From Filosporella fistucella (taxonomy: Eukaryota > Ascomycota > Leotiomycetes > Helotiales): a DNA stretch of 64,000 nt. Below the pieces are notes generated by a model that worked only from the letters and a program-made list of their open reading frames with translations, ran no database searches and had not been told where the DNA came from. Numbering within the stretch: the first letter of the stretch is position 1; the number at the start of each line of letters is the position of its first letter. The stretch spans positions 434,001-498,000 of the forward strand of contig JAQJZZ010000015.1 in the NCBI GenBank assembly GCA_030077755.1, written 5' to 3'. Below, one piece after another: positions 26,157 through 37,426 of this stretch. A program made the position numbers and the translations under genes.

Positions 26157-27413
26157 TCAAGCCGTACCATTTTTCTCCGCAGCCTTTTTCCTCTTGAACT
26201 CCTTAACCCAGCCCTCACTCTCCGTTTTCGGAACCACGAATATCCTCACCACTTCATCTACCACCTCTACATTCCCGCCACTGAGTACCTTCAACAAACT
26301 GACTTTCTTGCCAACTTTGATAAGTCCACCAGTAACTGTCTCCATGTAACACTCCACGCTGCCGACTTTGTATTTTCCTTCCCTATCCCAGGGACACGGG
26401 AAGATGTATCCAAGATGCTCGCCCAAAGTTTGCAGCTCATTAAAGCTCTTGATGAAATCTGATTCCAGCTTCAGGGGATACAAAAGCACGGCCGGAAAAC
26501 TGATAGTGGAAGTGGGATCCGTCGGATCAGGCACCATTTCAATTTTTGCGTCTTCCATCTCTGGTGGCTGTGCTGTTTTCTTGGTCTTGATTCCGCGTGC
26601 CTTGAGACCAGCTCTCAAAGTAGCTTCCTCCAGTATTCTCCTCTTCTCCCTTTCCATATCTCGCTTCTGTCTTGCGGCAACAATCTCTTGTCGTTTGATA
26701 ATTTCCTTCGCTACACCCTGCAACGCCCTGTTTTCTGCATCAAGCTCAAGGCCCCTTGCACAAGCGTCATCCGCTTCAGCAATCCTGTCCAATGCCAACA
26801 ACGCTTTCGAGCTCCGGTAATATGCCTTGATGTTCTTCGGGTTGATTCTGAGAGCACTCCCACAATCCATTGTGCAGCTTCGGTAATTTTTCAACTCAAG
26901 ATGGCATGCCGCGCGATTAACGAGACAAGCTTCCAAAACCGCAATCTCCTTTTTCACTTCCTCCTTATCCTCCTTTTCTCCCTCCCCTTTTTGCCTTTTC
27001 CTCACCTCAATCAAGAGGACCTGAATAGCCTTCCCATAGAACTCCTTTGCATCTTTCCATCCCTTCTCCACAAAACATTCATTCCCTCTCTCTTTGAACC
27101 CAGCCGCGACTTCCAAAGGTGTCCCCTCATATGCCAATGCTCGCATAGCTTCCAGATCGTCATTCTCTTCGAGCTCGGTCATGAACAAAGGTGTTTTATT
27201 CAGATCGGCGAGAATCTCTGCACCACTTTTATTGCGCATAGCAGCCATTGCTGGAGGAAGAGAAGGCGTTGTACCATCAGCTGTCTGCGGTGCATTTTCA
27301 GCAAACGCATTCAAAGCCTGAGTGAGCAGATCTGGCGGCGGCACTGCTTCCTCCGCAAGGGCAGAAATCTTTGCCCCTTTTTCCATATCATCGGTGAGTT
27401 CTTCGATCTTCAT
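26157..27413 (-). CDS. CNS1: Hsp90/Hsp70 co-chaperone, CNS1/TTC4 family TPR protein
   Basis: TPR co-chaperone that binds the C-terminal EEVD tails of Hsp90/Hsp70; yeast Cns1 is essential and supports translation factor folding. Single exon, 418 aa, close to yeast Cns1 (385). N-terminal segment with NKTPLFMTELEENDDLEAM, which is conserved in Cns1/TTC4. Three TPRs lie at about 102-235 (GFKERGNECFVEKGWKDAKE, LVNRAACHLELKNYRSC, KAYYRSSKALLALDR), with the carboxylate-clamp type Lys/Asn/Arg residues present. A charged helix follows (240-275, KRDMEREKRRILEEA), then the C-terminal wheel domain (about 310-405, YPLKLESDFIKSFNELQTL ... GEHLGYIFPCPWD ... VVRIFVVPK). It starts only 404 bp from the divergent glutathione transferase gene. 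Confidence 0.93.
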   Translation of the reverse strand: MKIEELTDDMEKGAKISALAEEAVPPPDLLTQALNAFAENAPQTADGTTPSLPPAMAAMRNKSGAEILADLNKTPLFMTELEENDDLEAMRALAYEGTPLEVAAGFKERGNECFVEKGWKDAKEFYGKAIQVLLIEVRKRQKGEGEKEDKEEVKKEIAVLEACLVNRAACHLELKNYRSCTMDCGSALRINPKNIKAYYRSSKALLALDRIAEADDACARGLELDAENRALQGVAKEIIKRQEIVAARQKRDMEREKRRILEEATLRAGLKARGIKTKKTAQPPEMEDAKIEMVPDPTDPTSTISFPAVLLYPLKLESDFIKSFNELQTLGEHLGYIFPCPWDREGKYKVGSVECYMETVTGGLIKVGKKVSLLKVLSGGNVEVVDEVVRIFVVPKTESEGWVKEFKRKKAAEKNGTA

Positions 27414-27817
27414 TTTAGGTGCTGGTGCAGAGTATTGTCGTTTATAGGACTGAAGTGTTCATGGTGGGGAGCTGGAGAAAAAAATTGGCGGGGCGGGGCG
27501 GAGCGGATCGTTATCGTGCGATAAGGAAGTAGCTTAGAAATCAAATGAGGGGAGGTGAGGACGTCGGACACCGGGGCTATCACATCATATGCACGTTTTA
27601 AATGCTAATTATCCCGTGTATCTGACGCGTATATATATTTCAAATCATCCCCGGACCTCGATTCCCATTCCAAAGCATTTAGATTACTTCCTTAAACACA
27701 TCTAAATTTGATATCACGTGAACTACCCCTCCATCATTCACTTTCACCATTACCTATCTTTCAAACTCAGCACTCACAGAAGAAACTCTCAGCACTCAAA
27801 TACCTAGGTACTTCAGA
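27414..27817. promoter_or_regulatory. Divergent promoter region, CNS1 / glutathione transferase
   Basis: 404 bp shared upstream region. A TATATATA run sits at about 27630-27638, roughly 185 bp before the transferase ATG, and a CACGTG hexamer lies at 27715-27720. Their use is inferred from position only. Confidence 0.45.
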
Positions 27818-28774
27818 ATGGGTTCTACTTCACCAACAATCAAGCTCTATACCAACCACCGCTGCCCATGGGCTCATCGCGCCCATATTGCTCTGGCTGA
27901 GCTGAATCTCCCATTCGAAGAGGAAATTATTGATCTGAGTGTACCACGCACAGCCGAATACTTGAAAGTCAATCCTCGTGGTCTGGTACGCACTATCCTT
28001 TCTACCCCATATACCTTGCATGCCTTTCGATGATTGTTACACAAATATCCGTGTCTCAATTCCCCTCCTTTCCCCAACCCACAGCACTATTCAGAAACCC
28101 AACCTCCAAATCCCTATCTACCTCACCATCACTAACAACTCTTAGGTACCATCCCTCTCCTATAACGGAGACATCATCACCGAATCCGCCATCGTCGCCC
28201 AATTCCTCGCTGATGCTCATCCAAGCCACCTCGTCAAAGCCTCTTCTGCACCAGGTGGTGCACTTCAACGAGCCCGTATCGCCTTTTTCGTAGATGCCTA
28301 TTTCAGCAAGGTGAATGGTCTATTTTTCGGTATCTTTAGAGCAGAGGGCGCAGAAAAAGAGGCAGAGGCAGCGAAATTGGTAGATGCTGTTGTGAAGGAG
28401 ATTGAGCCGCTTTTGCAGGATGCCAAGCCGTTCTTCGGTGGGAGTGATAGGTTGACTTTGGCTGAGGTATGGTTTCCTTCCTTTCTCCATGAAGATACCT
28501 TTTGTATCAAGATCAGATTCAAAAAAGTCAAAGAACTAACACAAGCTAGGTTCAATCTGGATCTTTCCTGCTCCGTCTCCTTAGCCCAGGTCTTCAAGCC
28601 AATGGGCTCCTTCCCAAGAGTCTTGTCGAGGGACTTGAGACCAAGGCCCCTGCATTCTGGAAGTGGGCGAATGCCGTGATCAAGGAGAAGAGTGTTAACT
28701 ATATTTATAACGATCAGGCTGTTGCTGATGGGACTATAGCGAGGGTGGAGAAATTGAAGGCCGCTGCCAAGTGA
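27818..28774 (+). CDS. Glutathione S-transferase, omega-like
   Basis: Cytosolic thiol transferase/dehydroascorbate reductase type, using glutathione for detoxification or redox repair. Exons 27818-27985, 28146-28466 and 28550-28774 give 237 aa, normal for the fold. Thioredoxin-like domain: IKLYTNHRCPWAHRAHIAL with Cys16 in the CPWA omega-type active site; PRGLVPSL carries the cis-Pro and GDIITESAIVAQFLAD the ESxxI glutathione-binding motif. The helical domain follows (PFFGGSDRLTLAEVQSGSF). The class is inferred from the catalytic Cys; tau- or zeta-like fungal groups are less likely because they use Ser. Introns are 160 and 83 nt, longer than most neighbours. Divergent from CNS1. Confidence 0.9.
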
Positions 28775-29000
28775 GCAGATCTTGCTAGATATTAAAGGAA
28801 AGGTCTGATATTGCGCAGGATTTGACTATGGGAGGAAGACAGGGAAATCAGTGGCAGTTAACAGCAGGGAGGAATGCCAGAATCGTTTTCGTCACATACA
28901 TATAATTGTGAGATCTAAACTTTTTGAAGTCCAATGGGCGTATATTTTCTTCCATTTAGGAATGCCGCTTTCCTTCTTGAGTTTGTTCATCACAAAGATC

Positions 29001-29660
29001 TTATTTAACACTCAGCTCCCACGAAAACACGTCATCGCAATGGGATAACTCAGATTGTCCAGTGGTGAAATGTTGAATTCCACCTCGTGGATCAAATTGC
29101 TGTATCTCTAACAGCGATCTTTTCGGACAATTGTGTTCCAATTCTTTAAGAACTGGGCAAATACTTGGACCGTTCACTCCATATATTGGTGCTGGAACAG
29201 GAGTGCCTGGTATATAGCTCACAATTTCCCACTCGCAGTTTTTCACGATAACATTTTCCCCTGCGCCAATAGTAGCAAAGGATGGTAGACTAAAGGTTTC
29301 TGTTGCCTGTGTTATAGAGTTAGTCTAGGCTCTCGTTAATTTCGCACACTGTTACACATACATCGTTGCACCACCAAACAATGGCATCGTATGAACAGCT
29401 CACTCTTCCACATCTGCCTGGACCAGGACCCATTGTGGGTTACCAAGGACACGATTCAAGTAGTTTATACCATCTACAATGCCTTACAAATCGGCAAAAC
29501 CCCATTCGCCGAGTCTGACTTTACAAAGTAGACCCGTGAATGGGAAGCCAAGATCTCGCAGATGTCGCCTTTGTTGAGATTGTCTCGGTGAAGTTGAAAT
29601 CAGATTTCCAGTTGGGGTTGATAGCGGATAAGTGAGCTGCAACATCTTGAACAGCTCTAG
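29001..29660 (-). pseudogene. Decayed cysteine-rich secreted protein gene (probable)
   Basis: The minus strand reads, in pieces, like a family of small secreted fungal proteins: WGFADL | GIVDGINYLNRVLGNP | GPGPGRCGRVSCSYDAIVWW. A well-formed intron follows (GTATGT donor, GACTAAC branch, CACAG acceptor, about 29361..29308), then an intact last exon to the TAA at 29001. In the upstream part a TAA at 29484-29486 interrupts the frame, and a one-base shift is needed near 29430-29443 to join NP to GPGPG. No signal peptide is visible in front. An alternative reading splices out 110 nt around the stop and uses a different upstream frame, so a live but rearranged gene is possible. The family assignment rests on remembered motif patterns (CGRVSCSY, WWCND). 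Confidence 0.45.
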
Positions 29661-30944
29661 GTACATTAGACTTTGGTCCTCGGGATATGATTCAACGTCC
29701 TAGACAAAATCACTGATTCCATATCCTGTAATTGGGGGCTCTGGTGTGGGAATAGAATTAAACTCGACACACCATCAATGAGTTTCGTCACTGATAGGAA
29801 GTGGACACAAACCATGATGGATAGTCATCCAACGACAGTGAAATATTTACCGAGAACGTACGTTTTGGTACGGGTTAGCGTGTAAAATTTAAATATATAA
29901 GTGATAGATTGCAAGTGTGATGGAAGAAGGCACGGAGAAAAGAATAAAGGTGGAAAAGGTGGGAGCAGTCCATGATATATTGAAGACGTGGAAATTCCCT
30001 CGTATCTCAGCAATTCGCTGAAGGGCCCTTGCTGTGTGACAAGACCAAAAACATGTGGCATGGCATCGAGATTGTCCTGCCGACAACGCTACAGCGAGCG
30101 AATTCATTTAATACCTATCAATCATGAATTAACGAGCGGCGAGACACGATAGAATTTTACGAAAACCTGCATATTGACACCAGAAGAAGCCTCAGATGAG
30201 TAACATTTGCAGGTCATTCCTTGATTGACGATGCATTGGGGCGAAAGTATTTCCATTTCCGGAAATATGATGCGGAGAATACAGATAGAAAAGGATTTGC
30301 CCGTACAGGCTAATTGACCAGCTTTGTCGCGATATATGATCATTTTTAGATTTTAATTCCAATCCTGCGAGACATCCAATGGATTTAGCATTTGAACGTA
30401 TATGTTGTTTCTCGAGTTTTGGGAGATTGGACACTAAGGAGACACTCGTGTTGTGACGCAAAAAGCATTGACAATCTAGACAATTCCCACGATTGTAGGA
30501 AGAAAAATAGAAAATTTGTGAAGAAAGGCCATTAAGCGTGTGCTTGGTAATATTCTCATATTTTGAAGTAGTTTGTGGTTGCTACATGCGGTAATCAACA
30601 ATATAATGTAACTTATAGTGCAGCTGATATGGTGTTCAACACCACCTCCCGAAACGATCCAGCCAGTGCGAATTGCAGACATTTCTGGCTTATCCTCGCG
30701 CACTGGCGCGGAAGTCAATTAAATCATCGTTATTCGATCTGAGCTTAGCTAAGGTGGTGCTAGAAGCCGTAGAGTCCGGCACCGAAAAGGAAAGAACCTT
30801 TCATGCTTGCGTAACATCGCATACGTATTTTAAGCTCTGACAATAGTAATGACCTCGTATCTCGTATAGTCAAAAAACAAGACAGAACCTACGAAAAGGC
30901 TACCGGAGCACTCACTCCGTTCTTTGAAAGGTATATCAATAAAG
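29661..30944. other. AT-rich intergenic region
   Basis: 1.3 kb of AT-rich sequence with only short, non-overlapping open frames on the minus strand. No protein, RNA or repeat recognised. It separates two decayed genes and looks like relaxed accessory sequence. Confidence 0.4.
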
Positions 30945-31653
30945 TCATTCATGTTTGCTGATTTGGCTTGAACGAAACATTAAAGAGCACACAGGGCTAC
31001 AAAAGCAGCTCGACCTAGGGTCTCTCGATCCCAATCCAGACAAGTGATGATATAATAGACAAATACTATTGCCTTCCAACACTGGATATCCGCTGAATAG
31101 AACTCTTGTACGGATTTTCACAAACCATGACTGAAAGCCCATCTCCGCCAAACCTTCTGGCCTCCCCTGAGGCGCCAAACCGTATATCCTGAGCCAATCT
31201 GCCATAACCTTGAAATCATCGAGTGTGTCATCTTTGTAAAATGTGTAAGCGTTGCTGGCTTCGCCCATCTGATGAAGTGCAACAAGAGGGCGTTTGAACT
31301 GGAACGGATTATTTCCCTCTGATGCTGTGACCGCTGATTGATTTACACTCGAGTCGTCACTCCCAGAATTATTTTGGCAATGAAAAATAAACGTGTGGTC
31401 GATGTCGAGTGCTCGTTAGTCATTGGATGTAATAATAGTTCTCTCGACTGAAGCCCTACTTGGGGAAGATCAATTTATCTTCATCGGCCTCCAGCTGTAT
31501 CGTCTTACATTCTACCCATGCGGGTCTCAGAATCTTCGAATGAGATAGGAATAATATCACCAGCTTGTATTCCCTGTCTGGTCGTGGTGGTAAGGTCGTG
31601 ATAGTTTGGCAGAGAATCTTATGAAGCGGCCAGTGTTCTTTGGCATAGCTCTT
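30945..31653 (-). pseudogene. Remnant of a MYND-type zinc-finger protein gene
   Basis: Read on the minus strand, an exon-like segment starts after an ATAG acceptor at 31654 with KSYAKEHWPLHKILCQTI, matching the second half of a MYND finger (HWxxHKxxC). It continues to RPAWVECKTIQLEADEDK and meets a TAG. After two frame changes the body resumes with LDIDHTFIFHCQNNSGSDD, SVNQSAVTAS and FKRPLVALHQMG, then YKDDTLDDFKVMADWLRIYG, ending at 30945. This order resembles the large fungal MYND-finger family with a C-terminal HT..R..NQS..T / GPL / DFR..DYL pattern. The first half of the finger (CxxC) is not found upstream. Truncation plus frame changes suggest a dead copy; unrecognised introns could explain some of it. 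Confidence 0.45.
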
Positions 31654-32779
31654 CTATTGATTATTGTAAAAAGTGGTTAAAAGCGGGGTTGGGGAGAGAT
31701 CTGGAAGTTATCAATTCGCGCTAAGGTCGCGCGATCACATGACGCCCGAAACTACCTAGGTTGGTAAATTCAAGAGGATCCTTAGACAATGAAGTACTGC
31801 ATATTGCTTTTACATTCTTATCACTCACCACTCAACCTCGTCCCAAGCAGACTTCTGAATGGATTCAGCTTAGTAGCCTGCGCACCAAGACTGCTAAAGT
31901 GCGTCCTTTTGCTCGACTATGGAACGTGCTTGTCCCTGGAAAAGCCCTAGTCTGTCAAACGCGGATACGAAAAGACTGTAATACATGTTCAAAAAACGTC
32001 CCCTTATAACTTGCTGTCTGATCTCAATAACGAGCAGGAGTTTTTTCAATTGAACAATTTGTACCTACTCAGCCTAGAGCAGTAGATGAAGCGTTTTTCT
32101 AGCACAAAGTAACCATTGTTGGACAAAAAGACTCTCAACATGCAGTCGCATGTTGTGTCGCGACAGAAATCTCAGCCTGACACGAAATTCGATTGCTATT
32201 CCCAACGGTCGCAAATCCTTCCATTCGCAGCTCCTCTCCTAGGTTTGCAACCTTTCTTCACGTTCCATCTTTCCATTGCATTGCATCCACGAGACAAGGT
32301 CACATGACCTAAACCATGTAGGAAGGTCTTCCATCTCGTCTTTCGATCACGATTTGAGCCGCACACCAAATGTATCTAAGTGGCTTTCTGTACTGTAAGC
32401 TTTGATGCCCTCAAAACATCAAGTTTTCTTGCTCAATACCGAACCCTATGATTTGACCAATAGCGTCAATACCGACTTCGGCAATGCCGTTGATCCGAGA
32501 TAATAATACGGACAGATTGAAAGGAGGGGTTGAGCGGTGCAGTGTTTACCAAATTTATAAGCATCTTCGGCAATCCTCCTGCTTGAATATTTTTGTACCA
32601 TTTTATATGAATCTTACTTTGGAAATCCCAGAAAATCATCTACATACTTGACTTGGTGAATTTGATTTGTACCAGCTATCCCTGATTTCACCATCCCACC
32701 AAGTATACTTCATACTTTAAACGCAGCTCTATACTCCCTTGCTCTGCAATTATTTTCTCATCACAGAGCACCCCTCAAA
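31654..32779. other. Intergenic region before the hydrolase gene
   Basis: About 1.1 kb. An 82-codon plus-strand frame (31761-32009) ending in a Cys-containing tail has no recognisable partner. The last 100 bp before 32780 are pyrimidine-rich, as expected of a promoter. Otherwise nothing seen. Confidence 0.4.
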
Positions 32780-34002
32780 ATGGCAACTCCACTAGACCCA
32801 AGCTTCTACACCGCGTCAGCTAGTGACATAAAGCACATGACTGGTTTGGGTCTGGAGAGCAATATCTCTACTGCATCAGAAGATAAAATCTTCTACTACC
32901 ATCGAGGTATCAAAAACGTCTCTAGCGCTTCGCCAATACTGGTTCTAATTCATGGATATCCCCAATCGTAAGTTTGACCCCGTCTATACTGAAACGTAAT
33001 TTGATTAATCAGGACCTAGAAATTTCATGTACGATACTCTCACGTCACTCCACTTTACATTTTGGTGTTTTGTAACACGGGATTACTATAAGTCTTTTTT
33101 AAGTCCTGTCATGTCTAACATGTATCCCTCAGGTGGAGACACATCGTCCCTCTCCTTCCCTCCAACATCCCCCTCTACATCCCAGACGTAAGTCTCCTTC
33201 CCATCACCTCATGAAGCTACCCTTACACCCTCAGATCCCAGGCTACGGCCGCTCCACTCCCCTCTCAACACCTCACTCCAAACGCAACACCGGCACCGCC
33301 ATCCTCAACCATCTCTTATCCCTCCTCCCACCATCCTCATCTCCAATCCCCCTCCTAATCGCTGGCCACGACCGCGGCGCCCGCATATCCCACCGTCTCG
33401 CCGTCGACTTCACATGTTCCCCCTCCCCCTTCCCAGCCTTCAATCTCCTCGGTTCAATCCTCCTAGACATAGTCCCCACACTAACCCAATGGAGTTCTTT
33501 CTCCTCTCCCCAAAACAGCGCTGGAACATTCCACTGGCCCTTTCTAGCAAATGCTAGTATAGCTTCCTCACTTATAAAAGCACAGGGAGGAGATATATTC
33601 ACTCTCGTCTGTTTAGAAAGATGGTCTGGCGGAAATGAAGCTTGCAAAAAGAGGTTTCGGGAACATGATGCGTGGGAGGTATATGCGAATGCTTTTAAGC
33701 AGGAGAGGGTTATAGATGCGGCGTGTGATGATTATAGAGCTGGTGCGGAGGAAGATGTTAGGGAGCAGGAGGAGGATCAGAGGGAGGGGAGAAAGATTGA
33801 TGGGGATGTTTTGGTAGTCTTCTCAGAGGGCTATCTGGGGAGTAGATATGATTTGAAGAAGGTGTGGGGGGAATGGGTTGGGAAGGGGAGGTTGGAATTA
33901 AAGGGTGTAGGGGATGGGTGTGGACATTTTATTCCGGAGGAGAATCCTGAAGTGGCGGCTAGGGTTATTGGGGAGTTTTACGAGGAGCATCGGGAAGCTT
34001 AG
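32780..34002 (+). CDS. Alpha/beta hydrolase, haloacetate dehalogenase / epoxide hydrolase type
   Basis: Soluble alpha/beta-hydrolase-1 enzyme, probably acting on a small ester, epoxide or halo-acid. Exons 32780-32967, 33133-33187 and 33235-34002 give 336 aa. Motifs: oxyanion-hole strand LVLIHGYPQSW (HGxP), DIPGYGRS, and the nucleophile elbow AGHDRGARISHRLA, where Asp127 replaces the Ser of esterases. The lid segment FHWPFLAN recalls the HWFF(L) of fluoroacetate dehalogenases, and GCGHFIPEE carries the catalytic His. The 55-nt middle exon is needed to link HGYPQSW to RHIVPLLP and IPDIPGYG. The lid contains an unusually charged stretch (EEDVREQEEDQREG). The third exon changes from C-rich to G-rich codons about halfway. 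Substrate not predictable. Confidence 0.88.
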
Positions 34003-34129
34003 GATTTATAGTGTTAAGATGGTGTCAACCGGAAAATATGAGTCTTATGACTAGATATCTTAGAAGTTATTACAATTATAGGAATTCCGTGTGTCAAGAA
34101 CCCTCGCCGACTACCAACTAAAGGAGCTT

Positions 34130-34745
34130 GAATTGATCTACCACATGAACTTTCCGAGATATGTCTACCAGTATTCAGAATCGAAGTGCAGCGGTATACT
34201 TCAAGAAAACATTCCTTTAGAATCCTAGAAAGATAGTCTCCAGGCAGAAAAGCAACAGTTTGAGCGATATGCAACATAAAATCCCTTTGCCCAGTAAGAG
34301 AACTCTATTTATTTCTTACAAGCAGCCCTATATCAAACTCGAAAAACTTTCCATACAGATATTCAGAGCAACACACGAGAAAATCTGGTCCTGAAATGTC
34401 TGGATGAAATGATTGTACGAGAGCGTTCCTTTGCAGGCCAAATCTACGAGTTCTGGTTTCGAAAAGAGCCCTTTGAACGATATGCAACAAAACTCGATTC
34501 TATGGTAATACAGGTGAGTTTTAGAAATAGACCAGAAATTTCATAGCAGAGCGTCCGTTTTCAAACTAGCCGTATAGCTTTTGGGTGAAAATGGACGATT
34601 AAAGCGATATGCAACAAAACTCCGTGTGACTAGGAGTGAATAAATTGAATAGCTAGTTTCGAAGAGCGTTCGTTTTGAGGCTAAGAGTAAATTCCTGGAT
34701 AGAAACCGGACGGTTTGAGCGATATGCAACAAAATTTTGCAGCAG
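34130..34745. repeat. Four diverged tandem-like repeats ending in GCGATATGCAACA
   Basis: Units of about 110-215 bp each end with the near-identical core (G/A)CGATATGCAACA at 34264, 34477, 34604 and 34719. Each also carries a weaker upstream box: gagcgttcctttg, gagcgtccgtttt and gagcgttcgtttt in the last three, with a decayed aacattccttta form in the first. Spacings are 213, 127 and 115 bp. The repeat fills the gap between the hydrolase gene and the convergent class II aldolase gene. No coding sense; on the minus strand the cores simply start short frames. Origin (minisatellite, decayed element array or a regulatory array) is unknown. Confidence 0.7.
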
Positions 34746-34868
34746 GGTTAAATATACTAATACTCAGCATCAAAGGATGGAATGAATACATCCGAATTTC
34801 CTCATCTCATCAATTTTCTCATAAATACAAATATACCACCCAACCCAGTTCCCCTTCCTCTCCCCAAA

Positions 34869-35966
34869 TCACCACTTATAATCCACCCCCGATTCATGCT
34901 CCATCATATCAAAAGTCGGTTTCGCACTAAACCACCCTGCCATCTCCGTCCCGACCGTCTGATAAGTATACTCCGCATCCCTCCCATCAATCTTCACCGT
35001 CTCGCCTCCTCTCCCTCCAGCCGCCGCATCAGCAAGTAGCTGCGCATGACAACATTTCTCTAGACTCATGAACCAGAAGACTGCTGCCTCTATCGTCTTT
35101 CCACACGTCAATAAACCGTGGTTTTGCAGTAAAGCGGCTTTTTTAGAGCCCAGAGCGGAAGCGATAGCGAGACCTTCTTCTTCGGCTAGGACGACGCCTT
35201 TGAATGAGGAGTAGAGTGCGATATCGTTGTGGAAGGCGCAGGAATCTTGCGTTATGGTGTCTAGGTTGCGACCAAGGGTGCAGAAGGCGCGGCCGTAGAG
35301 GGAGTGAGAATGGGCTACACAATTGATTTCTGGGCGGGCGGTGTGGACTGCGTGGTGGATCATGTATGCTATTCAATATCAGTGTATGTCCATCCTTAGA
35401 ATAACATTTAGGAATTGTTATCTGACTGAGAGTGGGTGAAATCAAGAAAGAATAACAAACCAGCAGCATTCAACAACCTAACCGGTCCCCCATCAATAAC
35501 CTTCCCCTCAGGATTAACCAGAATCAAATCCGAAGCTTTAAGCAAAGGCCACGCTACCCCAAAAGGATTAACCCAGAAACAATCTGTATCAACTGGATCC
35601 TATATCCATACTATCAGCATAGGTACTTGTACATCATCTCACTCTCATCTTCTCTCCCAATCTCCCTCACTCTACCCCACAATCATCGAAAGTACTCACC
35701 CTCAAAGTAATATGTCCCGCAACCCCCTCATCGAACCCCAATTTCGCAAAGATGCGAAAAGCGAGTGCTAACCGCCCTTTCTGATATTCTCTCTCTTTAT
35801 ATTTATCTTCAAACTGTTGAGGGCCAGGAAATCTCGGCATAGTGACTTCCTGTTTCTTAGCTTGCGGTTTGGAGAGACCTGGTTCGTGGGTGGCGGTGCC
35901 GAGGTCATCGGTGCCGTTTGTAGGGACCGAGATGCCTGTTTCTTGGGTTGCTGATGGAGGTGCCAT
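34869..35966 (-). CDS. Class II aldolase/adducin-domain protein
   Basis: Zinc-dependent class II aldolase fold (L-fuculose-phosphate aldolase/adducin head). Fungal members of this size are often annotated as sugar-phosphate aldolases or adducin-like without a proven reaction. Exons 35966..35700, 35599..35461 and 35368..34869 give 301 aa. Visible: LGFDEGVAGHITLR (start of the fold), DTDCFWVNPFGVAW, the zinc site VAHSHSLYGRAFCTLGR with His155 and His157, and LLQNHGLLTCGKTIEAAVFWF with the further His. The first ~45 residues are a polar Ser/Thr/Pro leader without a signal peptide. Introns are 100 and 92 nt. Convergent with the alpha/beta hydrolase across the repeat array. Zinc ligands look complete, so it is probably catalytic. 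Confidence 0.9.
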
Positions 35967-37426
35967 GTTGATTTGTGGTCATTGATAACCTTAATGATGA
36001 GGTAGGAGAGATAAAGAGGTTTTTTAAGATGTGGAGAGTTTATGTATGGATATAAACATCAAAGGGCGTAGGAGTGGGGTTAAATAGACTCTCCTCAATC
36101 TACCTACTAATCCCTTCTCCTAGTAATCTGATAGGCTATCAACCCGAGGACCCTTTATCGGCGCCTTTTACCACCGATGAGCGACGCTATAAATGGTGGG
36201 GAGAAAAGCGATATGGACAAATAAAAGGCGTTGTATTTGAGATTTGTCTGAGAAAGGGTGTAGCAATGCGGAACAATTCCAGTTGCTGATGTGGGGAAAA
36301 ACTTGGCGGGGTATTCCTGCTGAGACCATAGGCGTACGTAGTAATCCCCGAAACCATAGGCGTGCACTTTTGAACCGAGGTTCCCCAGGTTTGTCGGCAG
36401 ACTTGGAATCAAAGATACCCCGATTCCAATCTAGAGGTGAGTATTGTCATAATAAATATAAATAAATGTAAGAGCAGATTCTCCCTTGGTGAAACCGAAA
36501 ATGTCTGATCACGAGTCGCCATTTCTTAAAGCAAAATCTGCGTTCTCAATTATTAAACTTCCACGCCCATAAAATCCTCATCTGAATCACGTGCCCCACC
36601 AAATACTCCCTTTCTACCTCCTTCATCTTCCCTAGGTAATTATGACCTCTTGAATCTCGCATCATACAGTTGAACCAATATATAAATAAGAGTCCTAGGT
36701 ATAGGTGGATATGCACATAGATATATGACGCGCATACCTCCTGATTATCAGATTGAGATATAAAAAATGGGGCTCCTTGTTATCTCAAATCTCGAACACC
36801 TCTCACCTTATTTGAACGTCACACCTTAACACCTCTATATTTCTAGTATCCCTAGTAGCATCAAAGACACAGCTCATATTATGCTCGCCATGTTAGGAGC
36901 TCTGCACTGTCATGGACCTTCTTTGAATCTTCAGAGTAGCATTTCAAAGATGAGGATACCCTTCTATGATGCAGCATGTGGACATTATCTATGTTATCCC
37001 ACCCAGATATCAACGCGACAATGACATCAAAATCACCATCACATCATCCTAAATACGGCAAATTCCATAATATGATCGCATTCTGAACTAAGCTCTATAT
37101 CCTTACAAACACCGCTCTACCCCTCACGTATCTCCTCCGCCTTTTTTGCCCGTCCAATATCTCTCCTTCAAGGGCCTTTCGTTCCAGAAATCTTCGCTGC
37201 AAAATCCACTTCATTTTCTCTATGCCAACCGAAATAGACAAGAAAAGAAGTATATATGGTATCCATACAAGAACGCACCGGTCAATCTTGACCACGCTGT
37301 CTCCAATGCCGTGCCATCCAAAGCCTGCCGTTAACTGTAACGGTTTAGAGTTTCCTGCTACCATGGAATCTCGTTCAAGTCGGCATTACCTCCATTCACA
37401 ATTGTCCAGCTGTGTACCATTGACTA
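35967..37426. other. Intergenic region between two minus-strand genes
   Basis: About 1.46 kb. It contains the aldolase-like gene promoter on its left and the 3' flank of the Gln-rich gene on its right. A CACGTG hexamer lies at 36588-36593, and AT-rich segments occur near 36640-36760. No gene or RNA recognised. Confidence 0.5.
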
